Assembly (NCBI GenBank): GCA_022572825.1
Contig: JACZVE010000166.1
Span: 1 to 7,037 of the forward strand
Direction of reading: 5' to 3'
DNA from: SAR324 cluster bacterium
Lineage (GTDB): Bacteria > SAR324 > JACQKK01
DNA length: 7,037 nt
The position numbers were made by a program, and so were the translations under genes. The notes below the pieces were generated by a model that worked only from the letters and a program-made list of their open reading frames with translations, was not told the DNA's origin and did no database searches. Shown here piece by piece: positions 1 to 3,515 of this stretch. Within the stretch, counting starts at the first letter, position 1. Each line of letters starts with the position of its first letter.

Positions 1-1
1 T

Positions 2-73
2 TGCAGCGACCTGCGGCGGGCGGTGGAGCTGGGAAGAAAGGGAGTGCGGCAGTGGGTGCGGGAGAACTGCTGA
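2..73 (+). CDS. C-terminal end of an upstream gene (partial)
   Basis: Reading from base 2, 23 codons run to a TGA at 71-73. The peptide is amphipathic and helix-like (it includes DLRRAVELGRKGVRQW) and looks like an ordinary protein C-terminus. Third codon positions in this frame are almost all G or C (20 of 23), whereas the overlapping open frame from base 1 gives a Gly/Ala-rich product typical of a GC-rich shadow. The gene begins outside the window and too little is present to name it. It would converge on the protease gene read from the other strand. Confidence 0.35.
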   Translation, partial: CSDLRRAVELGRKGVRQWVRENC

Positions 74-114
74 GGGGCGGTTACGGCAAGGGGGGGAAAC
101 AGCACCCCACCCCC

Positions 115-133
115 GTCCCGCCTGTAGCGGGAC
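115..133. repeat. Perfect 7-bp inverted repeat
   Basis: GTCCCGC and GCGGGAC pair perfectly around a 5-nt loop (CTGTA). It is the first of three closely spaced GC-rich palindromes. It starts 41 nt after the probable upstream stop codon, so it could form a hairpin in the 3' end of that transcript. Confidence 0.6.
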
Positions 134-135
134 TT

Positions 136-160
136 CCCCTCCCCGCTGGGCGGAGAGGGG
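136..160. repeat. 11-bp inverted repeat with one mismatch
   Basis: CCCCTCCCCGC pairs with GCGGAGAGGGG around a 3-nt loop, with one mismatch. The CCCCTC/GAGGGG core recurs in the next palindrome at 200-223, so these look like related copies of a repetitive palindromic element rather than chance structures. Confidence 0.6.
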
Positions 161-199
161 AGCTACCCGTGTACATTCCCCGGGAGCGCGGCCTTGCTC

Positions 200-223
200 G
201 CCCCTCTCCTGTGGGAGAGGGGC
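200..223. repeat. Perfect 10-bp hairpin, REP-like palindrome
   Basis: GCCCCTCTCC and GGAGAGGGGC pair perfectly around TGTG. The stem extends by TGCT/AGCA if one C is bulged (positions 196-227). The hairpin is followed at 240-249 by GGGGTGAGGT. A palindrome of the CCCCTCTCC/GGAGAGGGG type followed by GGGTGAGG is, from memory, a pattern scattered through intergenic regions of many GC-rich bacterial genomes. This would make it a dispersed repeat copy that may also act as a 3' hairpin. Genome copy number cannot be seen from one window. Confidence 0.55.
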
Positions 224-303
224 AGCAGGTGCCAGCCTGCGGGGTGAGGTAACCCGACCGGCCTCGACACGCCGCACACGCACTGTGATTACCCCCCCGG
301 CAC

Positions 304-318
304 CGCACGATTCGTGCG
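304..318. repeat. 15-bp near-perfect palindrome
   Basis: CGCACGA and TCGTGCG are exact reverse complements around a single central T. A one-base centre is too tight for a good RNA hairpin, so this reads more like a dyad DNA site. It sits directly before the larger hairpin at 322-353, far from any gene start, so an operator role for a gene in this window is not evident. Confidence 0.4.
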
Positions 319-321
319 CAG

Positions 322-353
322 CGGCCGCAACCTTCACGAAAAGGTCGCGGCCG
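322..353. repeat. 13-bp stem-loop between convergent genes
   Basis: CGGCCGCAACCTT pairs with AAGGTCGCGGCCG around a 6-nt loop (CACGAA), with a single A/C mismatch. The stem is long and GC-rich at its base. It lies 142 nt beyond the protease stop on the minus strand and about 250 nt past the upstream plus-strand stop. It could stop or stabilise transcripts from either side, but no T-run follows it in either direction. Confidence 0.45.
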
Positions 354-495
354 GCGGGGAGACGAAGCGCGAGTCGGCAAGCGTTTCACTCGGCGCTGAC
401 TCGTCTATTGCCTCCAGCCAGACGCAAAGCCGCGACGTGTGGCGCGAGCCCTGTGACGGAGGGTGGCCGTCCCAACGCCCCCACCGCCTCCACGC

Positions 496-1401
496 TCAGG
501 CGGCCTCCGCGGGCGGCAGGGGGGTGACGACGATGTGCTGGCGCTTATCCTTGCGCACCACGTCTAGGTCCAGCTTCCTTTCGCCGGACAGCACCATCAC
601 CCGTTGCAGATCGTCGATGCTGGCCAACGGGCTGCCGTTTGCGGCCAGGATCAGGTCGCCTTCGCGAAGCCGCGCGTCGTCCGCCGGGCTGTTGGGACTG
701 ACCTGGAACACCCGCACGGCGCGGGGCTGGCCGTACTGTTGCACCGCCTCGGAGGCAAGCTCCACACCCAGGGCGTTGATGCCCAGAATCGGACGGAGCA
801 CCCGACCCTTTTGCATGAGCACGCCGACCACCCAATTGGCCGTGTGGGCCGGCACGGCGAATCCGATCCCCTGCGCATAGGGAATGATCGCCGTGTTGAT
901 GCCGGCCACCGCGCCGTCCATGGTCACCAGCGGGCCGCCGGAGTTGCCGGGGTTGATGGCCGCATCCGTCTGGATCATGCCCTCGAACAGGTGCCCGTCG
1001 GGGGTGGGAAGGCTGCGATCCAGCGCGCTGACGACGCCGAGGCTGACCGAGCGCTCGAACCGCAGCGGATTGCCGATCGCCAGCACGAGCTGTCCCACCT
1101 TCACCCGCAGGCGCTCCGCCAGCGGCAGGCTGGTCAGCCCGGAGCCGTCCACCCGCAGCACGGCGAGATCGGTGCGCGCATCGGCACCGACGAGGCGCCC
1201 CGTACTGTCGCTCCCGTCGTGGAAGACGATTTGCACGCGGCGCGCGCCCTGCACGACGTGCCGGTTGGTGAGGACGTAGCCGTCCTGAGCCAGCACCAGC
1301 CCGGAGCCCTGTCCGCTGCGGTGTTCCACGCGCACCACGGCCGGCGCGGTGCGGGCGGCGAGGGTTTCCAGTTCCTGGGAAAGCTGTTCCAGCATCGTCA
1401 T
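496..1401 (-). CDS. HtrA/DegP-like S1C serine protease with one PDZ domain, no export signal
   Basis: This 301-residue protein has a chymotrypsin-fold protease domain (about residues 15-195) followed by one PDZ domain (about 205-295). The full catalytic triad is visible: His48 in TNRHVV, Asp78 in RTDLAVL and Ser154 in NPGNSGGPL. GINTAI and GIGFAVP, typical of the HtrA family, follow the serine. The PDZ part carries SPADDARLREGDLILAANG. HtrA-family proteases degrade or hold misfolded proteins, with PDZ domains recognising exposed C-termini. The start is the ATG at 1401, preceded by a perfect AGGAGG with 5-nt spacing. The frame stays open upstream to 1554, but that extension adds no hydrophobic segment. 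No signal peptide or membrane helix is present with either start, so a cytoplasmic location is predicted, unlike DegP, DegQ or DegS. Family assignment is firm; the substrate is unknown. Confidence 0.93.
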   Translation of the reverse strand: MTMLEQLSQELETLAARTAPAVVRVEHRSGQGSGLVLAQDGYVLTNRHVVQGARRVQIVFHDGSDSTGRLVGADARTDLAVLRVDGSGLTSLPLAERLRVKVGQLVLAIGNPLRFERSVSLGVVSALDRSLPTPDGHLFEGMIQTDAAINPGNSGGPLVTMDGAVAGINTAIIPYAQGIGFAVPAHTANWVVGVLMQKGRVLRPILGINALGVELASEAVQQYGQPRAVRVFQVSPNSPADDARLREGDLILAANGSPLASIDDLQRVMVLSGERKLDLDVVRKDKRQHIVVTPLPPAEAA

Positions 1402-1406
1402 ATCGG

Positions 1407-1412
1407 CCTCCT
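1407..1412 (-). promoter_or_regulatory. Shine-Dalgarno AGGAGG of the protease gene
   Basis: The minus strand reads AGGAGG, then CCGAT, then ATG. This perfect, well-spaced site fixes the start at 1401 over upstream in-frame candidates such as the ATG at 1440. Confidence 0.8.
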
Positions 1413-1570
1413 GTGGACTGTATTCCTTCCATGGTATCATTCCCCGGCGCTGCTCGTCACCGTCGGCGGCTGACCGCCCCCCGACCGCACGAATCCCGGC
1501 GCTGATGCCTGGCCGATCCATCGTTCCGCCAACGCCCCGCGGTAGATCCCTCACTGTGCGACGGACCTTG

Positions 1571-1580
1571 CCCCGCGGGG
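1571..1580. repeat. Perfect 10-bp palindrome CCCCGCGGGG
   Basis: This is a self-complementary decamer in the 296-bp gap between the two minus-strand genes, about 170 bp upstream of the protease start. GCCCCGCGG also occurs at about 1533-1541. It could be a protein-binding dyad or simple GC-rich chance. I see no convincing -35/-10 pair in this gap, so whether the protease has its own promoter is undecided. Confidence 0.3.
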
Positions 1581-1651
1581 TGATCGGCGCATCGCCGGGC
1601 AGGATTCCCGAGATGTGCGGCGGGCTTTCCGACTATCCGATTACACGGACG

Positions 1652-1677
1652 CCGCGACCGCCCCTTGCGGAGCGCGG
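1652..1677 (-). repeat. Imperfect stem-loop downstream of the oxidoreductase gene
   Basis: On the minus strand CCGCG-CT-CCGC pairs with GCGG-T-CGCGG around AAGGG. This gives 5-bp and 4-bp stems separated by a small internal loop, about 20 nt past the oxidoreductase stop codon. It could be a weak terminator or a 3'-end hairpin between the two genes, but no U-tract follows. The absence of a clear terminator leaves cotranscription of the two genes possible. Confidence 0.25.
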
Positions 1678-1697
1678 ATGATGGGGCACGGTGAGCG

Positions 1698-2600
1698 CTA
1701 CTTTTTGGAGAGGGTGCGCCCGATGCGCTTTTCAATGACGTGGGTGACGGCGGAGAAATCCTCACCGCGCCAGCCTCCTTCCAGACCGGCGGCGTAGGTG
1801 TTCAGCGTCTCTTCCATGATCGGCACGGGCGTGTCGGATGCTCGGGCCAGATTCATGGCCAGCGTGACGTCCTTGTGCATCAGCTCCAGCGTAAACTGCG
1901 GGGAATAGTCCCCTGCGATAATCCGCTGCACTCTTTTGCCGAAGTAGGTGGAAAAGGCCATTCCGCCGCCATCGGCCACCACTTGCTGAAATGTCTCCAG
2001 ATCCACACCGGACTCCGCGCAGAGCGCGAGCGCTTCGGCAACGGCCACGGAGTTGACGGCTCCCAGGATGTTGTGGATGAGCTTGATCTGATTGCCTGTG
2101 CTGGAGGCGCCGACGTACATGTGCCGCTTGCCCATCACGTCCAGGAGCGGGGCGATCTTCGCTAGGTTTTCCTCCTCTCCGGCGACGATGAAGAATATCT
2201 CCCCCGAAACCGCCTGCGGTTTGGAACCCAGCATCGGCGTATCCATATGGTGAACGCCTTTGGGCTTTAGTGCGCCGTGAATGGACGCGGTCACTTGCGG
2301 GCTGACCGTGGAGCAATCGCAGGTGATCAGTCCGCGCTTGGCAGCCGACGCGATGCCGCCGTCATCCAGGTAGGTACGGGTTACGATCTCGTCATTGGGC
2401 AACACCGTGAACAGGATTTCGCAGCCATCAGCCACTTCCGCCGCCGATGCGACGGCCTGCACGCCATCGAGCGCTGCCGCCTGTTCACGCACCGTCGGCT
2501 GAATATCGAAGACACGGAGCGTGTAACCCCCCTTCGCCAGATTGGTAGCCATTGGCAAGCCCATATTACCCAGTCCGATAAAGCCGGCCGCGCCTTGCAT
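1698..2600 (-). CDS. 3-hydroxyisobutyrate dehydrogenase-family NAD(P)-dependent oxidoreductase
   Basis: This 300-residue protein has the usual length of beta-hydroxyacid dehydrogenases, which oxidise or reduce small 3-hydroxy acids or semialdehydes. The N-terminal Rossmann fold shows GLGNMG at residues 9-14, followed by LPMATNL. Asp32 at the end of the second strand (VFDIQP) favours NAD over NADP. The C-terminal helical domain contains GNQIKLIHN with the predicted catalytic Lys173 and Asn177, and the conserved HKD at 242-244. The substrate motif usually reads D-x-P-V-[ST]-G-[GS]. Here residues 120-127 are DTPMLGSK, so the Ser/Thr contact is replaced by Leu124. The substrate therefore cannot be named; 3-hydroxyisobutyrate, tartronate semialdehyde and succinic semialdehyde/glyoxylate activities all occur in the family. 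The ATG at 2600 was chosen because GAGGA lies 4 nt upstream and the family N-terminus begins right after it; the open extension to 2726 is Cys/Arg-rich and atypical. It is probably a cytoplasmic enzyme. Confidence 0.9.
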   Translation of the reverse strand: MQGAAGFIGLGNMGLPMATNLAKGGYTLRVFDIQPTVREQAAALDGVQAVASAAEVADGCEILFTVLPNDEIVTRTYLDDGGIASAAKRGLITCDCSTVSPQVTASIHGALKPKGVHHMDTPMLGSKPQAVSGEIFFIVAGEEENLAKIAPLLDVMGKRHMYVGASSTGNQIKLIHNILGAVNSVAVAEALALCAESGVDLETFQQVVADGGGMAFSTYFGKRVQRIIAGDYSPQFTLELMHKDVTLAMNLARASDTPVPIMEETLNTYAAGLEGGWRGEDFSAVTHVIEKRIGRTLSKK

Positions 2601-2604
2601 GACG

Positions 2605-2609
2605 TCCTC
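2605..2609 (-). promoter_or_regulatory. Shine-Dalgarno GAGGA of the oxidoreductase gene
   Basis: The minus strand reads TGAGGACGTC followed by ATG. The site supports the start at 2600, which places the GLGNMG motif where the family has it. Confidence 0.65.
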
Positions 2610-2908
2610 ACAGAGGTTGCACAAGAGTCCGGGCGAAGTCTGCCGGCAAAGGCAGGCAGCCTGGCATGGGCCGGGCCAGCCCCTCCGCACGCCGCATGGC
2701 AGCCCTCCAAGCCGACCCGAACTCAAGTTATTTATGATAATCGAGCGTAGGCTATCGCATACCCGTTATCGCTCATCCGATCAATACGGGGAGCACACCG
2801 CGCCCGTACCGCGCGTCCCAGTATCTCCCGGCGGCGCCTGATATGATAACCGGGTGTTTTCACGACGCAACAGTGACTGGGGATGGTACGGGTGATGACG
2901 AGGCGAGG

Positions 2909-2956
2909 TATCGGCCAAATAGCGCGTCAGGCAATTAGCGGATCAGGCAAATAGCG
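2909..2956. repeat. Three-copy 16-bp tandem repeat
   Basis: Three adjacent 16-bp units end in the same core: TATCGGCCAAATAGCG (2909-2924), CGTCAGGCAATTAGCG (2925-2940) and GATCAGGCAAATAGCG (2941-2956). Copies 2 and 3 differ at three positions, two of them in the first two bases; copy 1 is more diverged. The approximate consensus is NNTCAGGCAAATAGCG. A 16-bp period is about one and a half helical turns. The block lies about 310 bp upstream of the oxidoreductase start and 560 bp upstream of cheA. It could be an iterated binding site or a decayed simple tandem repeat. Confidence 0.6.
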
Positions 2957-3020
2957 TCCCTCGCGCCTGGACACGCCGTTAAGAGTCCAAGGGGAGGAGG
3001 CCACTGCGCGGGCGGGAAGC

Positions 3021-3081
3021 GTTCCGGATCGAACCATTTTTATGCTAATTCGTATTTTAGTATAGGGGTGGTTCCGGATCG
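3021..3081. repeat. 11-bp direct repeats flanking an AT-rich island
   Basis: GTTCCGGATCG occurs at 3021-3031 and again at 3071-3081, exactly 50 bp apart. The 39 bp between them is strongly AT-rich against its GC-rich surroundings and includes TTTTTATGCTAATTCGTATT. The arrangement could be a pair of regulator sites around a promoter. TATACT on the minus strand at 3059-3064 is a 5/6 match to a -10 element but lacks a good -35. Alternatively it is a footprint of a small insertion that duplicated its target. Confidence 0.4.
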
Positions 3082-3126
3082 TGTGGCCGGCCAATATTCT
3101 GCAAGGAACGAGGGACATTGAGTCCA

Positions 3127-3151
3127 TACTCCAGACAGCCGTACTCCAGAC
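3127..3151. repeat. 10-bp direct repeat with 15-bp period
   Basis: TACTCCAGAC occurs at 3127-3136 and 3142-3151, and a related AGTCCA precedes it at 3121. Read on the other strand it resembles GTCTGGAGTA-type simple repeats. It is probably a short degenerate tandem repeat without coding meaning. Confidence 0.4.
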
Positions 3152-3163
3152 TGCAAGGGATCG

Positions 3164-3175
3164 GGGGCCGGCCCC
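3164..3175. repeat. Perfect 12-bp palindrome GGGGCCGGCCCC
   Basis: This self-complementary GC-only dodecamer follows the 15-bp-period repeat. It has no spacer, so it is a dyad rather than a hairpin. A similar TGGCCGGCCA palindrome lies at 3083-3092. GC-rich chance is a fair explanation. Confidence 0.3.
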
Positions 3176-3450
3176 GTGCCGTTCCAATCGCACCGGGCAT
3201 GACGACGCTGCAATCCAGCGCGCCAGGCGGCAGCCGCTCCAGCCAGCCGATGGTGAACCCTGCGCGTAGAGCGCATCCGAATCCGCCTGGCCGGGAGCCT
3301 GGCGCCAGCACTTACCCGCGGCAGGCAGCGCGGCGTGCGGAAAGCGTGGATTCCCGGGCGACCGAGTGTTTATCGCCGCTCCGCGGGGTGCAGGACACCT
3401 CGGGGCGATCCAACCGCAGCATTGCTCGCCGGGCTGACGGCTTGGGGGTA

Positions 3451-3466
3451 GCGGCGATGTCGCCGC
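3451..3466 (+). promoter_or_regulatory. 16-bp perfect dyad upstream of cheA
   Basis: GCGGCGA and TCGCCGC pair perfectly around TG, centred about 57 bp before the chosen cheA ATG and directly before an alternative in-frame TTG at 3468. As DNA it could be an operator near the promoter; as RNA it could be a hairpin in the 5' leader. Its function is inferred from position only. Confidence 0.3.
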
Positions 3467-3515
3467 CTTGGGATCCGCTTTCCCGCCGGCAATCAATCCA
3501 TGCATAGCCAACATC

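Larger units (their letters stand above)
74..495. other. Gene-free convergent intergenic region rich in palindromes
   Basis: This 422-bp stretch lies between the probable plus-strand gene end at 73 and the minus-strand protease stop at 496. Open frames across it are low-complexity Pro/Arg/Gly translations with no start signal or recognisable motif, so I call no gene. It holds five inverted repeats, listed separately. None is followed by a T-run on either strand, so classical intrinsic terminators are not shown, although convergent genes would need termination here. Bases 354-495 show nothing I can identify. Confidence 0.55.
2601..3515. other. Divergent intergenic region between the oxidoreductase gene and cheA
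   Basis: This 915-bp region must hold the promoters of both flanking genes. Open frames inside it (for example 3118-3507 plus and 2927-3595 minus) translate into Arg/Pro/Ser-rich sequence without domains, so no gene is called. AT-rich islands stand out at 2728-2742 (TTATTTATGATAATC), 2841-2849 and 3033-3065. A TATCAT at 2734-2739 (minus) and a TATGAT at 2842-2847 (plus) could be -10 elements, but neither has a matching -35 at 16-18 bp. No sigma-54 or sigma-28 consensus was found. Short tandem and inverted repeats are listed separately. Confidence 0.55.

Noticed and set aside
74..495. Classical rho-independent terminators in the convergent region
   Set aside because: Several good stems exist, but none is followed by a run of T on the relevant strand.
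545..1473. Long open frames on both strands over the protease gene
   Set aside because: They are Arg/Pro/Gly-rich shadow translations; the frame ending at 496 contains the full HtrA triad and a strong Shine-Dalgarno.
2842..2847. TATGAT as a sigma-70 -10 element for cheA
   Set aside because: There is no acceptable -35 hexamer 16-18 bp upstream, and it lies about 670 bp from the cheA start.
2909..2956. Possible CRISPR array
   Set aside because: The 16-bp units are directly adjacent with no unique spacers and the repeat is too short.
3118..3507. 129-residue plus-strand open frame upstream of cheA
   Set aside because: It is low-complexity Arg/Ser/Pro sequence, with no ribosome-binding site and no recognisable motif.
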